From Lactobacillales bacterium (lineage in GTDB: Bacteria > Bacillota > Bacilli > Lactobacillales > Streptococcaceae): a stretch of DNA of 5,700 bases. Positions 1 through 5,700 of the stretch are shown here, one piece after another. The stretch covers positions 1 to 5,700 of the forward strand of contig JAIRNX010000046.1 of the NCBI GenBank assembly GCA_031257815.1. Reading direction: 5' to 3'. Made by a program: the position numbers and the translations under genes. Under the pieces are notes generated by a model. The model was given only the letters and a program-made list of their open reading frames with translations, did no database searches and was not told the origin of the DNA. Positions within the stretch are counted from its first letter, which is position 1. Each line of letters starts with the position of its first letter.

Positions 1-1317
1 GAGTTACTTGCAAGGTTTCAAATTGTCTCAGAGTTTCAACAAAAGTTATCGGAGATTATTGTTACTATTTTTCTTGAATCTTTTATGGCACTAGCCGGTG
101 GTTTTGTTTTATATCGCATTAGTCCTAATCTTTTTGGTGTAACTTGTCTTTTAGTGCTTTGCTATTCTTTGATCACCATTATTTTTATCAAACCCTTAAA
201 AACAATTAACTCTAAAATTATTGATGCCAACTCTTCAACGCTAACGGTTTACAATCAGTCAATTAGTGGCATCGAAGAGATTAAAATGACCAATGCTGTG
301 CAAAGATTTATCGATAGTTTTAAAGTAAGAGTTCACAAATTTTTAGGATTAGGCAAACGAAGTATTGTTTTGCATAATATTCAGCTTACGTTGGTCTTTT
401 TAATGGAAGCTTTGGGAGTTGTTTTCATTCTTTGGCGTGGTAGTGTTTTGGTTTTAGATGGTGTAATTACGCTTGGTAGCTTGGTTAGCTTTGAAACTTT
501 AATTTTTTATTTTGTGATGCCTTTAAAAAATATTATTGAAAAACAAAAAGAGATTCAAGATTTATTTGTTATGGCAGATAAATTGGATGATATTTTTGAA
601 GCTAAAGCAGAGGATTATGGCGACTTGAATAAAGCGTTTCCTCAATCTGATTTGAATAAGCTTGAGTTATGTGATCTTTCTTTTTCATATGGTGCGGGGC
701 CATTGATTTTTGAAAAAGTTAATGTTGTTTTTAACAGTCAAAATCATTACGCAATTTCAGGAAAAAGTGGTGTGGGGAAAACCAGTTTGCTTAAAATGAT
801 GGCTTCCCTTAGCTTTCCGGATGAGGGAGAAATTTTTCTAAATGGGATAAGCATTTCAGAGAATTATCAAACTTATCGCAATTTGGTATCTTATGTTCCC
901 AATAATCCTACTTTATTTGTCGGAACAATTCGCGAAAATTTGTTAATTGGAAACCCTAAGATTACTAAAGAAAAGCTGTTTGAGGTAGTCAAGCGTATTG
1001 GTTTAGATGAAATGTTAATGGAGTTACCAGAAGGCTTAAATGCTAGGGTGATTGAGGATGGAATGAACTTTTCCAGCGGGCAACGTCAGCGAATTGTTAT
1101 TGCAAGAGCATTAATTAATGAACCAAAGATTTTATTGTTGGATGAAGCATTAAGTAACTTGGACCGTGAATCACAACTTTTAATTTTAGCTTTTATCAAA
1201 GAGAGAATGCGAGATGGAATTTTAATTAGTATCTCACATGATAAAGAGTTAAATCATTGCGCTGACTATATATTATTAGTTAAGGATCAACAGCTAGAGA
1301 TCGTTAACAAGCTCTAA
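1..1317 (+). CDS. Peptide/bacteriocin ABC exporter, 5'-truncated (transmembrane domain + ATPase)
   Basis: The reading frame is open from base 1 (438 residues visible) and ends at TAA 1315-1317, so the true start lies outside the window. The first residues (ELLARF, a GEI/LxRF-like motif) and four hydrophobic segments (about residues 19-38, 43-63, 127-146, 162-178) fit transmembrane helices 3-6 of an ABC exporter half. The ATPase follows: A-loop Tyr in SFSYG (about 228-232), Walker A GKSGVGKT (254-261), signature FSSGQ (357-361), Walker B ILLLDE (377-382), D-loop SNLD and switch His in ISHD (412-413). The wording is closest to the peptidase-containing (C39) exporters that cleave double-glycine leaders and secrete bacteriocins or pheromones; these are about 700 residues, so some 270-300 N-terminal residues, including any peptidase, would be missing here. 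Odd points: the Q-loop Gln is Asn (VPNNP, codon 901-903), and the signature is FSSGQ, not LSGGQ. A non-peptidase exporter cannot be excluded. Confidence 0.85.
   Translation, partial: ELLARFQIVSEFQQKLSEIIVTIFLESFMALAGGFVLYRISPNLFGVTCLLVLCYSLITIIFIKPLKTINSKIIDANSSTLTVYNQSISGIEEIKMTNAVQRFIDSFKVRVHKFLGLGKRSIVLHNIQLTLVFLMEALGVVFILWRGSVLVLDGVITLGSLVSFETLIFYFVMPLKNIIEKQKEIQDLFVMADKLDDIFEAKAEDYGDLNKAFPQSDLNKLELCDLSFSYGAGPLIFEKVNVVFNSQNHYAISGKSGVGKTSLLKMMASLSFPDEGEIFLNGISISENYQTYRNLVSYVPNNPTLFVGTIRENLLIGNPKITKEKLFEVVKRIGLDEMLMELPEGLNARVIEDGMNFSSGQRQRIVIARALINEPKILLLDEALSNLDRESQLLILAFIKERMRDGILISISHDKELNHCADYILLVKDQQLEIVNKL
1297..1317 (+). repeat. 21-base unit shared with the element after parB
   Basis: The last seven codons of the exporter gene, including its stop codon, read GAGATCGTTAACA followed by AGCTCTAA. 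The first 13 bases are identical to 5342-5354, and the rest differs only by purine or pyrimidine transitions (consensus GAGATYRTTAACANGYTYTWA for all copies). Bases 1296-1315 are also an imperfect palindrome centred on GTTAAC. No inverted partner was found near this copy. It may be a relic end of the same repeat family or a chance match inside coding sequence. Confidence 0.45.
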
Positions 1318-1333
1318 GAAAATATTTACTTCT

Positions 1334-1981
1334 TTACAGTGATGAGTAGTTTTTTTTTAAATTTCTTTTTGTTAAACAAAAAGTGAGTATGATCATAACT
1401 AAAATAAACAGAATATATAGAAAAGAGAAAAAGCCAATATAATTGGGAAACGCTTTAATTATATCTTTGGGCAATTTTGATAAGAGTATCTTGGTAATAG
1501 CATTTTCTAAAATAAATCCTAATATCGAGCAAAAAATTAACAAAAGAAAATGTTCTTTAAATAATTCATAAACGATTTTTGCGGGTGCAACACCCAAAGA
1601 TTGTTTAACGCGTATGGTTTGCATTTTAAGTTGTACATATCTTTGAAAGTGAATAAGAAGATAAAAACCTTCAATGATAAGTACGCTAAGAAGTAAAATA
1701 ATCGAAAAGAAAAACAATGTTTTATAAAACACCAGCAAATTTTGTTCAGACTTTGCACCATTTGCTTGAAAAATGTTAAAAATCATTGTTTTCATAATTT
1801 TTTTATTTTGTCTTTTTTTTAATTGTAAAATGGTGAAAGCAAATTTGCATAGTATGAAAAACAGCGCGGAGAAAAAAGAGGAGAATAAGACAAATCCTTG
1901 AAAAATAGTTTTTTCTGTTTTTATAAGGCGAAGAGAAATTTTAAAATTATACCAACAGCGATCGCTGAAATATTTAATCAT
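1334..1981 (-). CDS. Small FtsX-like ABC permease
   Basis: A 215-residue integral membrane protein starting at ATG 1981-1979, with GGGAG (1995-1991) nine bases upstream. Four hydrophobic segments are visible (about residues 28-51, 87-111, 144-166, 182-204). The loop after the second, RVKQSLGVAPAKIVYELF (124-141), matches the coupling region of FtsX/MacB-type permeases (RxKxxxGxxxxxI...). Topology and partner ATPase therefore point to a type VII (FtsX-like) permease. It is short: FtsX is usually about 295-310 residues with a large first extracellular loop, whereas here that loop spans only about 35 residues (52-86). The start overlaps the ATPase gene by 8 bases, implying translational coupling and a joint membrane complex. 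The gene is very AT-rich (12 G/C in bases 1801-1860) and has A8 and A9 runs in its coding strand. Substrate unknown; a peptide, immunity or envelope-signalling role is inference from the neighbouring exporter. It could also be a decayed or minimal FtsX. Confidence 0.75.
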   Translation of the reverse strand: MIKYFSDRCWYNFKISLRLIKTEKTIFQGFVLFSSFFSALFFILCKFAFTILQLKKRQNKKIMKTMIFNIFQANGAKSEQNLLVFYKTLFFFSIILLLSVLIIEGFYLLIHFQRYVQLKMQTIRVKQSLGVAPAKIVYELFKEHFLLLIFCSILGFILENAITKILLSKLPKDIIKAFPNYIGFFSFLYILFILVMIILTFCLTKRNLKKNYSSL

Positions 1982-2624
1982 TATTTATTGCTCCCAAATT
2001 TACTATTTTTTGGGGAATTTTTTTGACTAATTCCATATCATGTGTAACAAATATAATAGATGTTTGATATTTTTCTTTGATGGAACATAAAAATTTTGCT
2101 ACCTCATAAGTATTTTGTGGATCCAAATTGCCCGTAGGTTCATCTGCAAGAATAATACGCGGATCTTTAATAACCGCACGGGCAATAGCAACTCGTTGTT
2201 GTTCTCCGCCAGAAATCTCATAAGGAAAATGGTGTAGTCTATCAGCAATTTTAAGCTGTTTTGTAAGGCATAACACTTTTTCTTTTACAATGGATAAATT
2301 TTCTTTTTGAAATAATAATGGATAAGCTATATTTTCAAATACGGTCCAATCATTTATTAAACGAAAATCTTGATAAATATAACCGATCTTTCTTCTATGC
2401 TTTATTAGCGAAGGTAAGTGATCTGTATTTAAAAATGAATTATCGATCATAATTTGGCCTTTATGTATTTTTATTTCTCCATTAATAGCTTTTAGTAAAG
2501 TGGACTTACCCACACCACTTTGGCCAGTTATATAAATAAACTCTTTATCTAAAAGTTTTAAAGAGAAATTAGTAAATATTTTATTTTTTCCTCGTATCAC
2601 GTTAATATTTTGAATAGTTAGCAA
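1974..2624 (-). CDS. FtsE-like ABC transporter ATP-binding protein
   Basis: A complete 216-residue stand-alone ATPase with all key motifs intact: Walker A GQSGVGKS (34-41), Q-loop Gln85 in YQDFRL, signature [14 protein letters not shown] (137-150), Walker B IILADE (157-162) with the catalytic Glu, D-loop GNLD and switch His195 in VTHD. The stretch [19 protein letters not shown] (80-98) closely follows the FtsE pattern (QDFRLLxxxTVxEN), placing it in the FtsE/LolD/MacB group. It should energise the FtsX-like permease encoded immediately downstream, whose start overlaps this gene's stop by 8 bases. The start is a TTG (2624-2622) with AAGGAG six bases upstream; no ATG near it fits the family N-terminus. 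Length is slightly below FtsE (about 228). It differs from ordinary FtsE outside the motifs, and the usual prfB neighbour is not seen in this window, so I read it as an accessory FtsE-like paralogue, not the division protein. That distinction is inference. Confidence 0.9.
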   Translation of the reverse strand: MLTIQNINVIRGKNKIFTNFSLKLLDKEFIYITGQSGVGKSTLLKAINGEIKIHKGQIMIDNSFLNTDHLPSLIKHRRKIGYIYQDFRLINDWTVFENIAYPLLFQKENLSIVKEKVLCLTKQLKIADRLHHFPYEISGGEQQRVAIARAVIKDPRIILADEPTGNLDPQNTYEVAKFLCSIKEKYQTSIIFVTHDMELVKKIPQKIVNLGAINND

Positions 2625-2630
2625 ACTTTG

Positions 2631-2636
2631 CTCCTT
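2631..2636 (-). promoter_or_regulatory. Ribosome binding site fixing the TTG start of the FtsE-like ATPase
   Basis: The minus strand reads AAGGAG, followed by the six-base spacer CAAAGT and then TTG. This strong site is the reason for taking the non-ATG start at 2624. No equally clear promoter was found further upstream in the AT-rich spacer. Confidence 0.65.
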
Positions 2637-2756
2637 CTTAAATTTAAAAAAAGAATAACATATAAAAATACTAGACTACAATTTTTATAATATAAGTGAT
2701 TGAGATAATTTATATTTTAAATTTATCATACAAAAATCACCAGCAAAATAGCATGG

Positions 2757-2786
2757 TAGACAAGCTTTGTTTGTTAAGAGTAAAAT
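2757..2786 (+). promoter_or_regulatory. Candidate sigma-A promoter of rsmG-parA-parB
   Basis: TAGACA (2757-2762, five of six bases of TTGACA) and TAAAAT (2781-2786, five of six of TATAAT) are separated by 18 bases. Transcription would start near 2793, giving a leader of about 30 bases before the rsmG start codon. It is the best match in the 2625-2820 spacer between the divergent gene pairs. A weaker alternative -10 is TAGAAT at 2797-2802. Confidence 0.5.
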
Positions 2787-2811
2787 GGGGTTACTGTAGA
2801 ATAATATTGAC

Positions 2812-2816
2812 GGAGG
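2812..2816 (+). promoter_or_regulatory. Ribosome binding site deciding the rsmG start
   Basis: GGAGG lies four bases before GTG 2821 and seven bases before TTG 2824. The longer spacing is the usual one, and the TTG start gives an N-terminus MTPEEF as in related RsmG proteins. I therefore prefer TTG 2824; GTG 2821 would add only one residue. Confidence 0.6.
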
Positions 2817-2823
2817 TTGAGTG

Positions 2824-3549
2824 TTGACACCAGAAGAGTTTGTTCAATTTTTAAAAAAATATGGTGTAGAGTTATCCATCAAACAACAAGAACAATTTGC
2901 CAAATATTTTCATTTGTTAATTGAATGGAATCAAAAGATGAATCTTACTGCCATTACTGAAGAGAAAGAAGTTTATTTAAAACATTTTTTTGATTCATTG
3001 TTGCCTATTTTTTTAGGTGAATTTCTAGATAAAAATTTATCTAGCTTGTTAGATGTAGGCGCTGGCGCTGGCTTTCCTAGCATTCCAATGAAGATTTTAT
3101 TACCAAATTTAAATGTGAGCATTATTGATTCGCTAAGTAAACGGGTTAATTTTTTAAGGGAACTAGAAAAACAGTTAGAGCTTGAAGAAATTTCTTTTTA
3201 TCATGGTCGTGCAGAAGATTTTGGTCAAGATTCAAAGTTTCGTGCAAGTTATAATTTTGTTATTGTACGTGCAGTGGCGCGTTTGCATGTTTTAAGTGAA
3301 TTAACACTGCCATTTGTAAAAAAGGGTGGCTATTTTATTGCATTGAAGGCAGGTAAGGCCATCGAGGAAGTTGAGGAAGCAAAAGTAGCAATTGCTTTAC
3401 TTGGCGGTCAAATTGTAGATATTAAAGAATATCAACTACCTGTACTAGGAGACTCTCGTTTTTTGATAATTATTAAAAAGTGTAAAAAAACGCCAAATAA
3501 ATATCCACGCAAAGCTGGTATTCCAAATAAAAAACCGATTACAATCTAA
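2824..3549 (+). CDS. rsmG: 16S rRNA (guanine-527-N7)-methyltransferase RsmG
   Basis: RsmG (formerly GidB) transfers a methyl group from S-adenosylmethionine to N7 of G527 in the 530 loop of 16S rRNA; in other bacteria its loss gives low-level streptomycin resistance. The 241-residue protein has the usual length. Visible signatures are the N-terminal [11 protein letters not shown] (34-44) and YLKHFFDSL (51-59), the SAM-binding glycine-rich loop DVGAGAGFP (77-85), the acidic end of the next strand IDSLSKR (101-107), GRAED (128-132), VRAVARL (148-154), and the family C-terminus [14 protein letters not shown] (226-239). The start is taken as TTG 2824 on ribosome-binding-site spacing and family N-terminus. 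It is the first gene of a rightward operon, 11 bases before parA with AGGAG between. Nothing looks broken. The wording resembles enterococcal RsmG. Confidence 0.97.
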   Translation: MTPEEFVQFLKKYGVELSIKQQEQFAKYFHLLIEWNQKMNLTAITEEKEVYLKHFFDSLLPIFLGEFLDKNLSSLLDVGAGAGFPSIPMKILLPNLNVSIIDSLSKRVNFLRELEKQLELEEISFYHGRAEDFGQDSKFRASYNFVIVRAVARLHVLSELTLPFVKKGGYFIALKAGKAIEEVEEAKVAIALLGGQIVDIKEYQLPVLGDSRFLIIIKKCKKTPNKYPRKAGIPNKKPITI

Positions 3550-3560
3550 AGGAGAAGAGA

Positions 3561-4322
3561 ATGACTCATATTATTTCTATAGCAAATCAAAAAGGCGGTG
3601 TTGGCAAGACAACAACTACAGTAAATCTAGGCGCTTGTTTAGCTTTATTAGGTAAGCGTGTGTTATTAATTGATATGGACGCACAAGGAAACGCAACAAG
3701 TGGGCTAGGAATTGTAAAAAGCGAGTTGGTTAATGATATTTATCATGTTTTAGTTAATGAGACTTCTTTAGTGAAAGCTATTGTTCCAACCAGTAGGGAA
3801 AATATGTGGATTGTGCCTGCAACGATTGAATTAGCGGGAGCAGAAATTGAGCTAACTAATATGATTGCTAGAGAAACACGTCTTAAAACAGCGTTAGCAG
3901 AAGTAATTGGTCAATACGATTATATTTTAGTTGATTGTCCACCATCTTTAGGCCATTTGACGATCAATGCTTTTACAGCGAGTGATTCGATTTTAATCCC
4001 AGTGCAAAGCGAATACTATGCTTTGGAAGGATTGACACAGCTGCTTAATACAATTCGCTTAGTGCAAAAGCATTTTAATCCCGATTTAGAAATTGAAGGA
4101 GTTTTGTTGACAATGTATGATTCACGAACAAATTTGGGAACAGATATTGTAAATGAAGTTCATTCATATTTTAGTGAGAAAGTTTATCAAACAATTATTC
4201 CACGTAATATTCGTTTGGCAGAGTCGCCTTCGCATGGGTTGTCGATTGTGGATTATGATTTAAGCTCAAAGGGGGCGCAGTCTTATCAAAGTTTAGCAAA
4301 GGAAGTGATTGCTCATGGCTAA
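3561..4322 (+). CDS. parA: Chromosome partitioning ATPase ParA (Soj)
   Basis: ParA/Soj is a deviant-Walker ATPase that dimerises on ATP, binds nucleoid DNA non-specifically and is stimulated by ParB to move or separate origins; in Bacillus, Soj also modulates DnaA. The 253-residue protein carries the deviant Walker A KGGVGKTT (11-18, signature Lys11 and Lys16), Walker A' DMDAQGN with the catalytic Asp40, Walker B YILVDCPPS (121-129, Asp125), and basic residues at 189 (SRTNLG) and 218 (PRNIRLAESPS), which match the DNA-binding arginines R189 and R218 of B. subtilis Soj in position and context. It has no N-terminal DNA-binding extension, so it is the short chromosomal type (Ia forms are longer). 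ATG 3561 follows AGGAG (3550-3554) by six bases. The stop overlaps the parB start by 8 bases, so the two are translationally coupled. It lies directly after rsmG with no noc gene between. Confidence 0.97.
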   Translation: MTHIISIANQKGGVGKTTTTVNLGACLALLGKRVLLIDMDAQGNATSGLGIVKSELVNDIYHVLVNETSLVKAIVPTSRENMWIVPATIELAGAEIELTNMIARETRLKTALAEVIGQYDYILVDCPPSLGHLTINAFTASDSILIPVQSEYYALEGLTQLLNTIRLVQKHFNPDLEIEGVLLTMYDSRTNLGTDIVNEVHSYFSEKVYQTIIPRNIRLAESPSHGLSIVDYDLSSKGAQSYQSLAKEVIAHG

Positions 4323-5199
4323 GAGAAAGGCATTAGGACAAGGTTTGAATGCATTATTTGGTGAGGAAGTGTGCCAGGTTGAAGAAGTTAATTTAGCTAA
4401 AGAACATATTGAAGAGATCGTTTTAACTGATTTGCGAGCTAATCCTTATCAGCCGCGAAGACATTTTGATGAAGAAGCTTTGAGCGAATTATCTGATTCG
4501 ATCAAGCAAGATGGCGTTTTTCAACCAATTATTGTGCGTAAATCAAGTGTTAAAGGTTACGAAATTATTGCAGGGGAGCGGCGTTTTCGAGCATCGAAAT
4601 TAGCTGAAAGGAAAACGATTCCAGCAATTGTGCGTGAGTTTACAGAAGAGCAGATGATGCAGATTGCTATTTTGGAAAATTTGCAGCGTGAAGACTTAAA
4701 TCCTCTAGAAGAAGCAGAGGCATATGCTATGCTGATGAATAAAATAGGTTTAACGCAAGAGAAGGTTGCAAAACGTTTAGGAAAGACGCGCTCTTATATT
4801 GCTAATTATCTTCGTTTGTTAGATTTGCCGTCTGAAGTTAAAACAATGGTGCAAGACAAGGTGTTAGAAAAAAATAAGGCTCGAGCTTTGCTTGGTTTAA
4901 AAGAAAAAACGCAGCTTGTAGCATTGGCAAAGCGTGCGGTTACCGAAGAGTTAAATACGCGTCAAATCGAACAGTTGGTAAAGGAAAAAAACGAAGGCGG
5001 TTTTAAACAAACTTCTTCACATGCGGCAAAAATATCTAAACCATTTTATCTTCGTGAAAGTGAAGAGCTTTTGATCGATAAATTTGGCACATCTGTAGCA
5101 ATCAAAGATAACGGTCAAAAGGGTAAAATTGAAATTGAGTACGTTTCGCAAAGTGATTTAACTCGCATTTTGGATATTTTAGGAATTCAGTTAAGCTAA
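4315..5199 (+). CDS. parB: Chromosome partitioning protein ParB (Spo0J), CTP-dependent parS-binding clamp
   Basis: ParB loads at parS sites, hydrolyses CTP to slide as a clamp, recruits SMC and stimulates ParA. The start is ATG 4315 (294 residues; GGAAG nine bases upstream), not the in-frame TTG at 4309, because MAKRKALGQGLNALFG is the family N-terminus that contacts ParA. Domains in order: ParA-contacting tail (1-16), CTP-binding ParB/Srx domain (about 35-130) with NPYQPRR (43-49), GERRFRAS (88-95) and ENLQREDLNPLEEA (121-134), helix-turn-helix (about 146-171, LTQEKVAKRLGKTRSYIANYL), a helical region to about 225, a variable linker, and a C-terminal dimerisation domain (about 243-294, FYLRESEE...ILDILG). 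One oddity: the family GHxR motif after the helix-turn-helix reads NKAR (187-190). No parS consensus (TGTTNCACGTGAAACA) was found in the window. It overlaps parA by 8 bases, and its stop codon touches the palindromic element. Confidence 0.96.
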   Translation: MAKRKALGQGLNALFGEEVCQVEEVNLAKEHIEEIVLTDLRANPYQPRRHFDEEALSELSDSIKQDGVFQPIIVRKSSVKGYEIIAGERRFRASKLAERKTIPAIVREFTEEQMMQIAILENLQREDLNPLEEAEAYAMLMNKIGLTQEKVAKRLGKTRSYIANYLRLLDLPSEVKTMVQDKVLEKNKARALLGLKEKTQLVALAKRAVTEELNTRQIEQLVKEKNEGGFKQTSSHAAKISKPFYLRESEELLIDKFGTSVAIKDNGQKGKIEIEYVSQSDLTRILDILGIQLS

Positions 5200-5200
5200 G

Positions 5201-5358
5201 AACCTGTTAATGATCTCCAGAATTGCGCAATTTTGATTAATTTTTGACACTTTTTTGTCAAAAATCCTCGAAATAGCCCCACTATTTCTGCGTTTTTTTC
5301 CGCAAATTGTCTAAAAATTAACCAAAAATTTCATCAATAGCGAGATCGTTAACAGGTT
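5201..5358. repeat. 158-base imperfect palindromic intergenic element (MITE/REP-like candidate)
   Basis: The outer arms AACCTGTTAATGATCTC (5201-5217) and GAGATCGTTAACAGGTT (5342-5358) are inverted copies over 17 bases with a single difference, which would still form a G-U pair in RNA. Inside, about 5229-5249 and 5308-5332 pair again with a few bulges and mismatches (TTAATTTTT against AAAAATTAA). The centre holds smaller stems: AATTGCGCAATT (5221-5232, a perfect palindrome), ATTTTTGACA/TGTCAAAAAT (5240-5249/5256-5265) and GAAATAG/CTATTTC (5270-5276/5282-5288). No reading frame is seen. The left arm begins two bases after the parB stop. Symmetry at this length suggests a small non-autonomous mobile or dispersed repeat, now serving as the gene boundary; the alternative is a large terminator or folded RNA. 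I do not recognise a named family. Confidence 0.75.
5270..5299 (+). terminator. Possible intrinsic terminator after parB
   Basis: A perfect seven-base stem GAAATAG/CTATTTC with loop CCCCA is followed, four bases later, by seven T (5293-5299). The stem is AT-rich and the T run is slightly offset, so it would be weak alone, but it sits at the tip of the larger foldback. It is the only terminator-like site between the rsmG-parA-parB operon and ylmE. Confidence 0.4.
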
Positions 5359-5383
5359 TTAAGAGATTGTTAACACGTTCTAA
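5342..5383 (+). repeat. Two tandem 21-base repeats
   Basis: Units 5342-5362 (GAGATCGTTAACAGGTTTTAA) and 5363-5383 abut exactly and differ at three positions. The first unit is the right arm of the palindromic element. The second lies just outside it and ends two bases before the ylmE ribosome binding site. A third, inverted copy ends at the parB stop codon (5217-5197), and a fourth lies at 1297-1317. All are centred on the palindrome GTTAAC or a one-base variant. Confidence 0.7.
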
Positions 5384-5395
5384 ACAGGAGATGCT

Positions 5396-5700
5396 ATGAA
5401 TTTAGAAAAAAATGTTGCGAAAGTGCAACAAAAAATTGCTGAGCGTGTGAAAGATGCAGGACGTAAAGTTGAAGATATTCATTTAATTGCCGTTACCAAA
5501 TATTTTGGTGTGGAAATAAATGAGCAACTGTATGATTTAGGCTTGCGAGAGTTTGGTGAAAATCGTGCGGATGTTTTTTTAAATAAAGTTGAAAAGCTAA
5601 AAGGTTATCAAGATATTATCTGGCATTTTATTGGTAATTTGCAGCGACGCAAAGTAAAGCAAGTGATTAATAAAATTGACTATTTTCATGCTTTAGATAG
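5396..5700 (+). CDS. ylmE: PLP homeostasis protein YlmE/YggS (PLPBP family), 3'-truncated
   Basis: The frame is open from ATG 5396 to the end of the window (101 complete codons; the family is about 220-230 residues, so the C-terminal half is outside). These single-domain proteins have the fold of alanine racemase's N-terminal barrel, bind pyridoxal 5'-phosphate and keep its pool and amino-acid balance in order; no enzymatic reaction is firmly established. Visible motifs are LIAVTKYF (30-37) with the PLP-binding Lys35, REFGENR (51-57) and WHFIGNLQRRKVK (76-88), all diagnostic. AGGAG (5386-5390) is five bases before the start; the nearer ATG at 5391 meets a stop after two codons. In many Gram-positives this gene heads the ylmE-sepF-ylmG-ylmH-divIVA group beside ftsZ; here parB lies upstream instead, separated by the palindromic element and tandem repeats. 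Confidence 0.93.
   Translation, partial: MNLEKNVAKVQQKIAERVKDAGRKVEDIHLIAVTKYFGVEINEQLYDLGLREFGENRADVFLNKVEKLKGYQDIIWHFIGNLQRRKVKQVINKIDYFHALD

Noticed and set aside
1365..1384. Nine-base inverted repeat CTTTTTGTT/AACAAAAAG as a terminator
   Set aside because: It has almost no loop (one or two bases), lies inside the coding end of the FtsX-like gene, and neither strand shows a T run directly after it. A chance AT-rich palindrome is more likely.
1537..1761. 74-residue open frame on the minus strand
   Set aside because: It lies wholly inside the FtsX-like gene in another frame, has no clear ribosome binding site, and its Phe/Leu-rich wording follows from AT-rich DNA.
2689..2716. AATATAA/TTATATT inverted repeat in the divergent spacer as an operator
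   Set aside because: Seven AT-only bases in a very AT-rich spacer are expected by chance; no regulator or promoter overlap supports it.
2625..2823. Small bacteriocin precursor gene in the spacer
   Set aside because: No frame with a ribosome binding site and a double-glycine leader was found on either strand.
4309..4314. TTG at 4309 as the parB start
   Set aside because: It would add two residues (Met-Leu) before the family N-terminus MAKRKALG and leaves a worse ribosome-binding-site spacing than ATG 4315.
5368..5386. TGTTAACACGTTCTAAACA as a parS site
   Set aside because: It resembles TGTTNCACGTGAAACA only if several bases are inserted; the core CACGTG is missing. It is explained by the 21-base repeat.

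Overview
The window looks like a low-GC Bacillota chromosome, most probably a member of the Lactobacillales close to the Enterococcaceae. The signs are AT-rich DNA, strong AGGAG-type ribosome binding sites, ATG/TTG starts, and RsmG and ParA proteins whose wording resembles enterococcal homologues as I remember them. No database search was run, so genus is not assigned.

Left part (1-2624), accessory-looking: the 3' two thirds of a bacteriocin/peptide exporter of the ABC type (transmembrane half plus ATPase, 5' end outside the window) runs rightward. It converges, with a 16-base gap, on a leftward two-gene operon. That operon encodes an FtsE-like ATPase and a very small FtsX-like permease, translationally coupled by an 8-base overlap. 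The pair resembles FtsEX in wording and order, but its extracellular loop is much reduced, so it is probably a dedicated peptide, immunity or envelope-stress transporter rather than the cell-division FtsEX.

Middle part (2625-5199), core chromosome: a spacer with a good candidate sigma-A promoter is followed by a compact rightward operon rsmG-parA-parB. RsmG methylates 16S rRNA; ParA/ParB segregate the origin region. parA and parB overlap by 8 bases, and no noc gene lies between rsmG and parA.

Right part (5200-5700): a 158-base nearly palindromic intergenic element starts right after the parB stop codon. It carries internal hairpins and a possible terminator. Its right end is a 21-base unit repeated in tandem, and the same unit is found once more 4 kb away, at the stop codon of the exporter gene. 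After it begins ylmE/yggS (PLP homeostasis protein), cut by the window edge. In many Gram-positives this gene heads the ylmE-sepF-ylmG-ylmH-divIVA cluster, so chromosome segregation genes may here sit beside division genes.

The most unusual things seen are the palindromic element with its shared 21-base unit, the miniature FtsX with its FtsE, the glutamine-to-asparagine change in the exporter's Q-loop, and the altered GHxR motif of ParB.
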